Origin: SURF-24 sp964537965
Lineage (GTDB): Bacteria > Bacteroidota > Ignavibacteria > Ignavibacteriales > SURF-24
Assembly: GCA_964537965.1 (NCBI GenBank)
Contig: CAZIDB010000010.1
Coordinates: 1 to 40,699, forward strand
Length of the DNA: 40,699 nt
Reading direction: 5' to 3'
The notes under the pieces were generated by a model. That model was not told the DNA's origin. It saw only the letters and a list, made by a program, of their open reading frames with translations, and made no database searches. The translations under genes and the position numbers were made by a program. Position 1 is the first letter of the stretch. Every line of letters begins with the position of its first letter. Of this stretch, positions 1 to 7,085 are shown one piece after another.

Positions 1-854
1 GTATATCCCTTTGTAGTAGGCGGCTCGCCAACTGTTAAACCAATTTCACGCTGCGCCATCGCAAAGCGCGTTACGGAATCCATCATTAAAACCACGTTCA
101 ATCCAAGGTCGCGGAAATATTCTGCTACTGTTGTTCCAATCATTGCCGCTTTAATTCTTAAAAGAGCCGGGCTATCGCTTGTAGCCACAACAACAACGGA
201 GCGCTTTAAACCTTCTTCTCCAAGATCCTTTTCAATAAATTCTCTTACTTCCCTTCCTCGTTCGCCAACAAGAACAATAACGTTAACATCCGCATTTGTA
301 TTACGTGCAATCATTCCTAATAAAACACTCTTGCCAACACCGCTGCCCGCAAAAATTCCAACCCGCTGCCCTTTACCGCACGTTAATAAAGAATCAATTG
401 TTCTTACACCCGTTTGCAGTGGTTCAGCTATTCTGTTTCTCTCCAAAGGATTGGGTGGTGAATTATGAATTCTTCTGTAAGAAGAAATATCTATAATACC
501 TTTGCCGTCAATTGGATTTCCAAGACCATCGATAACTCTGCCCAGCAATGCCTCGCCAACACCAACTGTAAAACTTTGTCCCGATGCAATTATTTCGCAT
601 AACGGAGAAATTTTTTCAACTTCACCAAGCGCAATAGAAAGCACTTTACCTTCTTTAAAACCAACAACCTCGGCTTTACAAACTTCCTCGCCGGATTTAT
701 TTACAATTGTGCAGATTTCACCAAGAGTAACATTTGGTCCCGAGGAAATAATTACCAATCCAATTACATCAGTTACCTTGCCGTTCAGTTTAATAAGATC
801 TGCCCGGGCAATTACATTGGAAAAGCGTTCTATGTATAAATCGTTTAAGTCCAT
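1..854 (-). CDS. fliI: Flagellar export ATPase FliI (partial, C-terminus missing)
   Basis: FliI is the cytosolic ATPase of the flagellar type III export apparatus. The first 284 residues are present and the reading frame runs off the left window edge, so about 150 C-terminal residues of the usual ~440 are missing. The Walker A loop GSGVGKS lies near residues 167-174. A Walker B-type stretch VVLMMDSVTRFA follows, and then the MAQREIGL and GEPPTTKGY signatures typical of FliI/YscN/SctN ATPases. The ATG at 854 directly abuts the TAG of fliH (855-857), so the two are translationally coupled. It is the last visible gene of the flgB operon. Family assignment is secure. FliI rather than a virulence paralogue is supported by the flagellar neighbours. 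Confidence 0.96.
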   Translation of the reverse strand, partial: MDLNDLYIERFSNVIARADLIKLNGKVTDVIGLVIISSGPNVTLGEICTIVNKSGEEVCKAEVVGFKEGKVLSIALGEVEKISPLCEIIASGQSFTVGVGEALLGRVIDGLGNPIDGKGIIDISSYRRIHNSPPNPLERNRIAEPLQTGVRTIDSLLTCGKGQRVGIFAGSGVGKSVLLGMIARNTNADVNVIVLVGERGREVREFIEKDLGEEGLKRSVVVVATSDSPALLRIKAAMIGTTVAEYFRDLGLNVVLMMDSVTRFAMAQREIGLTVGEPPTTKGY

Positions 855-1478
855 CTATTCGTTTGATGAAAAATAATTTTTAAAAATCCTGCCAAGTTCT
901 TCCAGTTGAGAAGATATTCTTGCATCAACATTCCCTACTTCAGATTCAATAAAGCATCCTCCCTGCTCAATATTTTCACTTATTTCAAATCTTATTTTAG
1001 TATCGGAGGAATCAAGGAAATGGATATTCCCGGCATTTAACAATTCAAAATCTTTTGGATTTATCTTAACAAGAATATCGTTTGCACCTATAATTTTTTT
1101 AATGGAATTTCTAATTGTAGTTTCAATTGTGGATTTGTTTTCTAATTGGTTAGAAAGAATTTTCTCGGCAATACTTATTGACACTTTTGATATCACTTCC
1201 GGAATAGTGGAATCAAAATCCTCTAATTTCTCTTCAAAGCTTGAAAGTATTCTATAAAACTCTTCCGCTTTTTTAATCAGCTGCGCTTCAAATTCATTCT
1301 GAAGCTGCTGCCTTGCACTTTCAAAACCTTCCTGGAAAGCTTTCTCATATTTAAGCTGTTGTTCTCTTTTTATTTCAGCTTCGGAATTAAATTCTTCATT
1401 CGCTTCAAATGAATATTCCCCGGTGAGATCTGCTTTATAATTTTTGGGCTTGGATTTTAACCTGATTACACTAGACAT
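855..1478 (-). CDS. fliH: Flagellar assembly protein FliH
   Basis: FliH binds FliI, regulates its ATPase and links it to the export gate and C-ring. The chosen start (MSSVIRLK, ATG at 1478) gives 207 residues. It overlaps the fliG stop by 8 bp and has AGAAG about 7 nt and GGAGG about 14 nt upstream. A start at 1511 is possible but would overlap fliG by 41 bp. The centre is a charged, glutamine- and glutamate-rich helix (about residues 50-100) as expected for the FliH stalk. The C-terminal half (VISKVSISIAEKILSNQLE onward) resembles the FliH/V-ATPase E-subunit-like globular domain. FliH is poorly conserved, so the call rests on this architecture plus its place between fliG and fliI. Confidence 0.88.
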   Translation of the reverse strand: MSSVIRLKSKPKNYKADLTGEYSFEANEEFNSEAEIKREQQLKYEKAFQEGFESARQQLQNEFEAQLIKKAEEFYRILSSFEEKLEDFDSTIPEVISKVSISIAEKILSNQLENKSTIETTIRNSIKKIIGANDILVKINPKDFELLNAGNIHFLDSSDTKIRFEISENIEQGGCFIESEVGNVDARISSQLEELGRIFKNYFSSNE

Positions 1479-2514
1479 ATACTTCTTCTGAGCCTCCTCT
1501 TCCCGTAACACTTATTTCACCCTGCTCTTCAAGGGCTTTGATTACATCAACAACTTTTGCCTGTGCAGATTCTACTTCCTTTAATTTAACCGGACCCATG
1601 TACTGCAATTCCTCTTTCAGCAGGTCAGCAGCTCTTTCAGACATATTTGAAAAGATTTTTTCTTTTACTTTCTCATCTGCAATTTTAAGTGCAAGAGCCA
1701 GGTCTTTTCTATCAACATCTTTAAGAATTCTCTGAATATCTTTATTCTGTATAAGAACAAGGTCATCAAACAGGAACATTAATCTTTTTACTTCAAGGGC
1801 AAGCTCAAAATCAAATGATTCCATTTGTGCAATAACTTCTTTGCTAAAACCGATGCTTGTTTTATTTAATACTGCTGCAAGGTTTTTAGGACCACCAATT
1901 TTACTAATAGACTGCCCGATTGCTCCGCCTGCAATTTCATCAACTACTTTTTCTATCTGCTTAAGAGTCTGCGGAGATATTTTTCCAAGAGTAGCGATTC
2001 TGTAGGCTACTTCGCTTCTGACTTCCTGAGGTAGTTCTTTTAATGCACCTGCCGTCTGGTCAGGAGAAAGGTGTGCAAGTATTACAGCAACTGTTTGAGG
2101 ATGTTCCTTGTTAAGAAAGCCTATAAGCTGAGCAGGATCAGCTTTCTTTAAAACATCAAAGCCACGTAATGTAGTAATACTCTTAACCTTCTCAATAATT
2201 TCAATTGCTTTAGTCGGGCCAAAGGATTTTTCAAGAACTTCCTGAGCATATTCCAGGCCGCCTTCAAGCATATATTGTCTTGCCGTAACCATATCGTAGT
2301 ATTCTGTCATCACGGCATCTGCAACATCAGAAGAAATATTTCTTACTCTCGTAATTTCTGCGGATATCAATTCAACATCTGCAGGGTCAAGGTTTTTAAA
2401 GACTTCTGCTGCTGTTTCTATATCTAAAGCAATAAGCATTAATGCAGCTTTCTGAACACCATTCAGTTCAATATTTTTTGCGCTTTTGAGGTTTGAAAAA
2501 TTATTAGTACTCAT
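1471..2514 (-). CDS. fliG: Flagellar motor switch protein FliG
   Basis: FliG is the C-ring protein that contacts the MS-ring through its N-terminal domain and the stator through its C-terminal domain. The 347 residues match the family's usual length. Visible hallmarks are the N-terminal KAALMLIALDIETAAEVFKNLDP, the middle-domain EHPQTVAVILAHLSPDQTA (EHPQ motif), and the charged C-terminal helix with LALKIADEKVKEKIFSNMSERAA, which carries the torque residues. The ATG at 2514 overlaps the end of fliF by 11 bp. The stop overlaps the preferred fliH start. The tight overlaps indicate one polycistronic message. Confidence 0.97.
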   Translation of the reverse strand: MSTNNFSNLKSAKNIELNGVQKAALMLIALDIETAAEVFKNLDPADVELISAEITRVRNISSDVADAVMTEYYDMVTARQYMLEGGLEYAQEVLEKSFGPTKAIEIIEKVKSITTLRGFDVLKKADPAQLIGFLNKEHPQTVAVILAHLSPDQTAGALKELPQEVRSEVAYRIATLGKISPQTLKQIEKVVDEIAGGAIGQSISKIGGPKNLAAVLNKTSIGFSKEVIAQMESFDFELALEVKRLMFLFDDLVLIQNKDIQRILKDVDRKDLALALKIADEKVKEKIFSNMSERAADLLKEELQYMGPVKLKEVESAQAKVVDVIKALEEQGEISVTGRGGSEEVYV

Positions 2515-4129
2515 CTTCTCTTAACCAAAGATTAATTAATCTTGCTGCTTCGACAGGATTTTTTGCAACATAGTTGATGAGCTTTTCCTGTCGTACTTGT
2601 TTTGATAAAGCCTCATCACTTATTTCGTCTGTAATATCGCCAATTTCCAGCGGCTGTTTTTTCTTCTTAGGCTGATGAATCATTTTCTTTTCTTCGGGCT
2701 GAGGTAATACACTTGGTTCAAAATGCTTATCAAGAAAAGGTCCCTCTGCAGCGGCAAGGTTCATTGTTGATATAACTATTTTCTCATTCTTCAATCTCTT
2801 TAACAGGGTTTTAAGAACAAACATAGCAGCAAGAATTGCTGCAACGATTACAATAAGGTTCATATACTTATCAATTCCATTTTCAGAAGAAGAGTCATCC
2901 AAATCCGTGTTAAGCGAGGTGGCTCCTTCAAAGGACATATTAATAATTGAGACTTCGTCGTTGCGGTTTATATCAATACCAACAGCCTGCTTTACAATCT
3001 GTTCAAGCTGTTTCATTTGTTCTTCAGATCTTGGAGTAAAAACGGTTTCGGTTTTTTCCCCTTTAACAACCTGTTTAGGAATTCCGTTAACAACAGCAGC
3101 AACCGTAATTCTTTTAATATTTCCTGTTTCTTCAATTACATGCTGAATGGTTTTGCTAACTTCGTAATTAGTTATTGAGCTTGTATTATTTACAGAATTT
3201 GAATCACTTATACTTTTACCGCCACTTTCACCCTTTGTGGTTTGTTCGCTAATTGCTACCTGGGATTCAGGATCATACTGTTCCATAGTTTTCTCAACCT
3301 GGTTAAAATCAAGGTCGGCATTTATTTTAACTATAGAGTTACCATATCCCAAAACGTTATCAAGAATATTCTGCGCTTTATCTGCAAGGTAATTTTCTAC
3401 ATTTGTTTTAATTTCATATTGTTTATTTGTAAAACCGTTCAAAGGACTTTCATTAAGTTCTTTGGAGAGTAATCTTCCCTTTGTATCTACTATTGTAACA
3501 GCAGCCGGAGTTAAACCTTCAACGCTGCTTGCAACAAGATGAGAAATTGCAAGAATGTTATTCTGTGACATTTCAAATGAAGAATTTAATTTCAGCACAA
3601 CAGAAGCGGTTGGATTTTTCTGCTCTTCCTTAAAAACCGATTTAGCCGGAAATACTATGTGCACACGCACGGCTTCAATTCCATTCTGTTGAGTAATTGT
3701 TCTTGCAAGTTCACCTTCAAGAGCTCGTTTGTAATTCAGCTTCTGCATAAACTCAGACATACCCATTGTTGTTTTATCAAAAATCTCGTAACCAACAATA
3801 CCCGAATTCGGAATTCCTTTTCCTGCTAATGCAAGGCGTGCTTCATAAACTTTTTCTTTCGGTACACGAATGGTTTGTCCATTATCATCAATTTTATATT
3901 GTATCTTCTGGGCGTTCAGATATTCAATTACCTTTGAAGCATCTTCCTGCGCTAAATTTGTGTAAAGAGCCTGGTAATTTGGTTCGTTAAGAAAAAACAA
4001 CACTACAACAAATATGAATAAAGCGCCTACTACAACTGCGCCGATAAGCATTCTCTGTTGCAATGTCAGCTTGTTGAATATCTGGATAAGATTTTGCAAA
4101 TAATTATTATTTTTCTGTTCCATCAGCAT
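2504..4129 (-). CDS. fliF: Flagellar MS-ring protein FliF
   Basis: FliF forms the inner-membrane MS-ring on which the flagellum is built. The preferred ATG at 4129 forms a TGATG overlap with the fliE stop and gives 541 residues. A GTG at 4132 and an ATG at 4123 are alternatives, and no strong Shine-Dalgarno decides between them. TM1 lies near residues 27-48 and TM2 near 423-444. The periplasmic part has the YscJ/FliF signature (NYQALYTNL, ALAGKGIPNSGIVGYE, GMSEFMQKLNYKRALEGELARTI). The C-terminal NPVEAARLINLWLRED is the conserved FliG-binding tail. Position between fliE and fliG is the classical order. Confidence 0.97.
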   Translation of the reverse strand: MLMEQKNNNYLQNLIQIFNKLTLQQRMLIGAVVVGALFIFVVVLFFLNEPNYQALYTNLAQEDASKVIEYLNAQKIQYKIDDNGQTIRVPKEKVYEARLALAGKGIPNSGIVGYEIFDKTTMGMSEFMQKLNYKRALEGELARTITQQNGIEAVRVHIVFPAKSVFKEEQKNPTASVVLKLNSSFEMSQNNILAISHLVASSVEGLTPAAVTIVDTKGRLLSKELNESPLNGFTNKQYEIKTNVENYLADKAQNILDNVLGYGNSIVKINADLDFNQVEKTMEQYDPESQVAISEQTTKGESGGKSISDSNSVNNTSSITNYEVSKTIQHVIEETGNIKRITVAAVVNGIPKQVVKGEKTETVFTPRSEEQMKQLEQIVKQAVGIDINRNDEVSIINMSFEGATSLNTDLDDSSSENGIDKYMNLIVIVAAILAAMFVLKTLLKRLKNEKIVISTMNLAAAEGPFLDKHFEPSVLPQPEEKKMIHQPKKKKQPLEIGDITDEISDEALSKQVRQEKLINYVAKNPVEAARLINLWLREDEY

Positions 4130-4413
4130 CACATTCTGCTTATTTCACGATACATATCAATTGTTTTATTTCTAATCTCAACAAGTAAGTCAAGACTTGT
4201 TTTTGCCTTTTCGCCGGCAATCATAACTTCGTGTAATTCAACTCCGTTACCGGAAACAAAATCATTCAGAGCCTGGTTGGAAGTTGCCTGGTCTTCATTT
4301 ACCTGTTTTAAAAAGTCAGTAAAGACGTTACCGAACTCAAGCCCGTTAGCGCCTCCGGTTGTTTTTTGCAATGAACCCAGTTTCAATCCACCGGTAATGC
4401 CTTCTATATTCAT
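4129..4413 (-). CDS. fliE: Flagellar hook-basal body protein FliE
   Basis: FliE is the small periplasmic adaptor between the MS-ring and the proximal rod. The 94-residue length is normal. The segment FTDFLKQVNEDQATSNQALNDFVSGNGVELHEVMIAGEKAKTSLDLLVEIRNKTIDMYREISRM, read in parts, follows the family pattern: an (N/D)xxQ helix, a G-x-xx-LHEVMIA(x)EKA motif, and the end VxVRNKxxxxYxEIxRMxV. Here the protein stops at RM. The start lies 1 nt after the stop of the small upstream gene at 4415, consistent with coupled translation in the flgB operon. Confidence 0.95.
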   Translation of the reverse strand: MNIEGITGGLKLGSLQKTTGGANGLEFGNVFTDFLKQVNEDQATSNQALNDFVSGNGVELHEVMIAGEKAKTSLDLLVEIRNKTIDMYREISRM

Positions 4414-4414
4414 T

Positions 4415-4651
4415 TTAACCTCTCTTATCGAAAAGTGAACCTAAAGATACGCCGGACATTTTACCGCTTGATTTATAGAAATGATAATCAAGAATTTCGG
4501 TTTTGTTTTCCGGGTAAAGTTTTGTAAAAAAATCTTTTTCTTCTTTTGTTACCTGGTCTGTCTTCTCCTGCTGCTTTGCCTGAACAGAAGTCTGAACTTT
4601 ATTTGCACTGTAAGGGGAATAATTTCCTATTGTACCTGATTCAATTCTCAT
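4415..4651 (-). CDS. Unrecognised 78-residue protein in the flgC-fliE interval
   Basis: I do not recognise this family. The 78-residue product has no signal peptide or membrane segment. It starts MRIESGTIGNYSPYSANKVQ, has a charged middle (KQQEKTDQVTKEEKDFFTKLYPE) and ends in a glycine/serine-rich tail (SSGKMSGVSLGSLFDKRG). Its ATG overlaps the flgC stop (ATGA type) and its stop is 1 nt before fliE, so it is embedded in a tightly coupled operon and almost certainly translated. The acidic-basic middle and the FFTKLYP segment suggest a small cytosolic or exported flagellar accessory factor. No function can be assigned from sequence. Confidence 0.8.
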   Translation of the reverse strand: MRIESGTIGNYSPYSANKVQTSVQAKQQEKTDQVTKEEKDFFTKLYPENKTEILDYHFYKSSGKMSGVSLGSLFDKRG

Positions 4652-5142
4652 TATATCTCCAATGAATCTTTTGCAATTTGTTTTGCCGCATTAAAAGCAG
4701 TAAGGTTGGATTCGTAACTTCTTGTAGCTGCTATCATATCCACCATTTCAGTAACTATGTTTACGTTAGGCATCATTACATAACCTTTCTCATTTGCGTC
4801 CGGATGGTCCGGCATATAAACCATGTTACCGGGTTCGCCATCCTGGTTTTCCTGGATGTTTACAATTTTATCATTAACACCTTCCGGCTTTATTTCAACT
4901 TCCCTAAAAATATGTTCAGGATCGGTAGTTTTTAATCTCAGTTCGTTTTGAAATGATTCCGGGGCCTTTGATTGTTTCTCTCCGTTAACAACTAAATATT
5001 TTCTCTGGTATGTTGTACCTTCTGCTGTTTTGGTAGTATCAACGTTTGCAATATTTTCTGCAATAAGATCCATCTTCTTTCGCTGGATACTCATACCTTT
5101 TGCGCTTATATTGAAACCGCTGAAGTTTAGGTTCACTTTCAT
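4651..5142 (-). CDS. flgC: Flagellar proximal rod protein FlgC
   Basis: FlgC is one of the axial proteins of the proximal rod, exported by the flagellar type III system. The N-terminus FSGFNISAKGMSIQRKKMDLIAENIANVDTTKT is the canonical flg-rod/hook N-terminal helix with the NIANVxTT turn. The C-terminus ends in the complementary helix (NVNIVTEMVDMIAATRSYESNLTAFNAAKQIAKDSLEI). The 163-residue length is slightly above the usual ~135-150. The ATG overlaps the flgB stop by 4 bp and the stop overlaps the next gene's start. Confidence 0.97.
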   Translation of the reverse strand: MKVNLNFSGFNISAKGMSIQRKKMDLIAENIANVDTTKTAEGTTYQRKYLVVNGEKQSKAPESFQNELRLKTTDPEHIFREVEIKPEGVNDKIVNIQENQDGEPGNMVYMPDHPDANEKGYVMMPNVNIVTEMVDMIAATRSYESNLTAFNAAKQIAKDSLEI

Positions 5143-5531
5143 GATACGCTTCCTTTTATTACGGACTGCAAAGTTTTAAAGTAAGATGAGAGTCTTTTGG
5201 CGGCAAACTTATACATTAGAGAATTTTCAGCAAGGTCTGCCATTTCTTTTTCAATATTAACATTGTTAACACCTGAACTTAATTCGGGGCTATTATCTTT
5301 AACAACTACATATTCCGAAGCAGGATTTGAATTTTTTGTTGTGTCGAAATGTCTTGACTCGGTTGCCTTCAGATTTGAGTTCATCTGTTCGCTTAATAAA
5401 TCATTAAAGCGGACTTCTTCTCTCTGGTAGTTTTCAGTTGATATGTTTGCAATATTTTTGCTGATTGTTTTCTGCCTTAATGCAGAATAAGAAACTAATT
5501 TTTGAAGTACTTGTATTGTTGGTTCAGGCAT
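5139..5531 (-). CDS. flgB: Flagellar proximal rod protein FlgB
   Basis: FlgB is a proximal rod subunit and the first gene of the basal-body operon here. The 130-residue length is normal. The segment VSYSALRQKTISKNIANISTENYQREEVRFNDLL is the flg-rod N-terminal motif. The C-terminal part (NVNIEKEMADLAENSLMYKFAAKRLSSYFKTLQSVIKG) is the paired helix. An AAGAAG element lies 5 nt before the ATG as a weak ribosome site. The 236-bp gap upstream must hold the operon promoter; a sigma-54-like element is noted there separately. Confidence 0.95.
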   Translation of the reverse strand: MPEPTIQVLQKLVSYSALRQKTISKNIANISTENYQREEVRFNDLLSEQMNSNLKATESRHFDTTKNSNPASEYVVVKDNSPELSSGVNNVNIEKEMADLAENSLMYKFAAKRLSSYFKTLQSVIKGSVS

Positions 5532-5560
5532 AATTGCTTCTTCTTTTTTTTATTTCTAAA

Positions 5561-5576
5561 GACAAACAAAATGCCA
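5561..5576 (-). promoter_or_regulatory. Possible sigma-54 -24/-12 element before flgB
   Basis: On the minus strand the sequence reads TGGCAT-N5-TTGTC, against the sigma-54 consensus TGGCAC-N5-TTGCA. The -24 GG is intact, but the -12 GC is GT, which weakens the case. A start site about 12 nt further on (near 5549) would leave a leader of roughly 18 nt containing the AAGAAG ribosome site of flgB. The nearby NtrC-type activator makes a sigma-54 promoter plausible. Treat this as a candidate only. Confidence 0.3.
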
Positions 5577-5767
5577 GTTGAAAACCTTTGATTAATTATG
5601 AATTAGGTAAAAAATCCATACTAAGGCTGGCTAAATATGAACACCTGATAATTATTGCTCAAAATATTTTAAATTCTTTTATTTGAAAAACTAATCGTAA
5701 TTATCAAAAACACTTTGCTAAAAGTAAGCGTAAGATTAAGGACTTTGTTCGGAAGGATTTCGGCAGA

Positions 5768-6013
5768 TTATTCTGAATAGTCTAAGATTACGGATTTGGT
5801 TTCTCCGCACGAGCAGACAAACTTTATCTCTTTAATATTTTCGTTTTCATCCTTTCTTAGGATTATCTTTACACCGTTATGGCTTTCTTCTTCAATATTA
5901 ATAATAGATTTACCAAGCAGGTTAACACTATCAGCTTTAATAATATTCTTGGATTTCATTTCACCATGGAAATTAGCATCTCTGTATACATAATCTTCAA
6001 ATTGTTTCTTCAT
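5768..6013 (-). CDS. Unrecognised 81-residue protein after cheB
   Basis: I do not recognise the family. The start is 1 nt from the end of cheB, so it is the last gene of the chemotaxis operon. The product is an 81-residue hydrophilic protein, MKKQFEDYVYRDANFHGEM through a beta-rich middle (GVKIILRKDENENIKEIKFVC), ending with a CSCGETKS motif and SVILDYSE. The CxCG pair could be a small redox or metal-binding turn, but two cysteines are too few for a confident zinc site. No signal peptide or membrane segment is visible. Operon position suggests a chemotaxis or adaptation accessory role; that is inference. Confidence 0.75.
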   Translation of the reverse strand: MKKQFEDYVYRDANFHGEMKSKNIIKADSVNLLGKSIINIEEESHNGVKIILRKDENENIKEIKFVCSCGETKSVILDYSE

Positions 6014-6014
6014 T

Positions 6015-7085
6015 TTAAAAAGCCATATTAATTATTGTAGGAATTTTTTCAAGTGGTGCAATTACATCGGCCAGGTTTGCATCTACAACAGCTTTCGGCA
6101 TTCCGTAAACAACACAACTTTCTTCATCTTGTGCAATTGTTGTACCACCGATATTTTTTAATTCTTTCATCGCATCGCATCCGTCTCTTCCCATACCTGT
6201 CATAATAACGCCAAGAGTATTCTTGCCGTAAACTTTAATAACCGAATTCAGCATAACATCAACCGATGGCCTGTGCAAAGTAGTTGAAGGTTCTTCTGAA
6301 ATTTTAATTCGTACTCCGCCTGTAGTGCTGTAATCAAGAAGCATGTGGTAACCGCCCGGGGCAAAGTATACAGTGCCATTCTTAACAAGTTCTGCATTTT
6401 CCGCTTCCTTAACTTCAAGTACACTTAATGTGTTAAGTCTATCCGCTAACGATTTTGTAAACTTTGGCGGCATATGCTGCACAATAAAAATAGGGCAGTT
6501 TATATTTTTAGAAAAGTTAGGTATAACCTTCTGGAGAGATAAGGGTCCGCCGGTTGATATACCAATTGCTATTGCTTTATAACTTTTTACAGGCAGCCTG
6601 CTTTCAAAAGTCTTTACCGGGGCAGGAATATCTTTTTTCTGTGATACTCCTCTAAGTCTGCTTAGTCTTAATTTAAGCTCATTTTGTTTAACAATAGATT
6701 TTACTTTCTGTATAAGGTCTTCTTTAATATTAATAATATTTACATTAACAAAAGACAATTCCTTGGGAATAAAATCTACTGCACCAAGTTCCATAGCTTT
6801 AATTGTTGCATCGGCGCCGTCTGTAGTAAGCGAGCTTACCATAAGAACGGGAACCGGCCGTTCAGCCATAATTTTCTGCAATGCAGTCAACCCGTCCATT
6901 CTTGGCATTTCAATATCAAGCGTAACCAAATCCGGCAGAAGTTTTCTGTTAAGTTCAAGACCCTCTAAGCCGTCCTTGGCTGTCCCGATAACTTCAATAT
7001 CCGGGTCCGAGGTAAGCATAAGACTTAAGGACTTCCGCATAAATGCAGAGTCATCAACTATTAATACTTTTATTTTTTTTATCAA
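6015..7085 (-). CDS. cheB: Chemotaxis protein-glutamate methylesterase CheB
   Basis: CheB removes methyl groups from (and deamidates) chemoreceptor glutamates, resetting adaptation. The 356 residues comprise an N-terminal receiver domain (KVLIVDDSAFMRKSL; phosphoacceptor Asp in DLVTLDIEMPRMDG) and a C-terminal CheB methylesterase domain. The esterase triad motifs are visible: AIGISTGGP (Ser), FIVQHMPPKFT (His) and GVIMTGMGRDG (Asp). The gene follows cheA with a direct stop/start junction. Receptor genes themselves are not in the window. Confidence 0.97.
   Translation of the reverse strand: MIKKIKVLIVDDSAFMRKSLSLMLTSDPDIEVIGTAKDGLEGLELNRKLLPDLVTLDIEMPRMDGLTALQKIMAERPVPVLMVSSLTTDGADATIKAMELGAVDFIPKELSFVNVNIINIKEDLIQKVKSIVKQNELKLRLSRLRGVSQKKDIPAPVKTFESRLPVKSYKAIAIGISTGGPLSLQKVIPNFSKNINCPIFIVQHMPPKFTKSLADRLNTLSVLEVKEAENAELVKNGTVYFAPGGYHMLLDYSTTGGVRIKISEEPSTTLHRPSVDVMLNSVIKVYGKNTLGVIMTGMGRDGCDAMKELKNIGGTTIAQDEESCVVYGMPKAVVDANLADVIAPLEKIPTIINMAF

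Noticed and set aside
502..876. Plus-strand open frames within the minus-strand flagellar genes
   Set aside because: They lie entirely opposite well-identified genes (here fliI), show no family signature or ribosome site, and have the biased composition of antisense frames.
1479..1511. Longer fliH start giving 218 residues
   Set aside because: It would overlap fliG by 41 bp. The ATG at 1478 overlaps by 8 bp and has a ribosome site.
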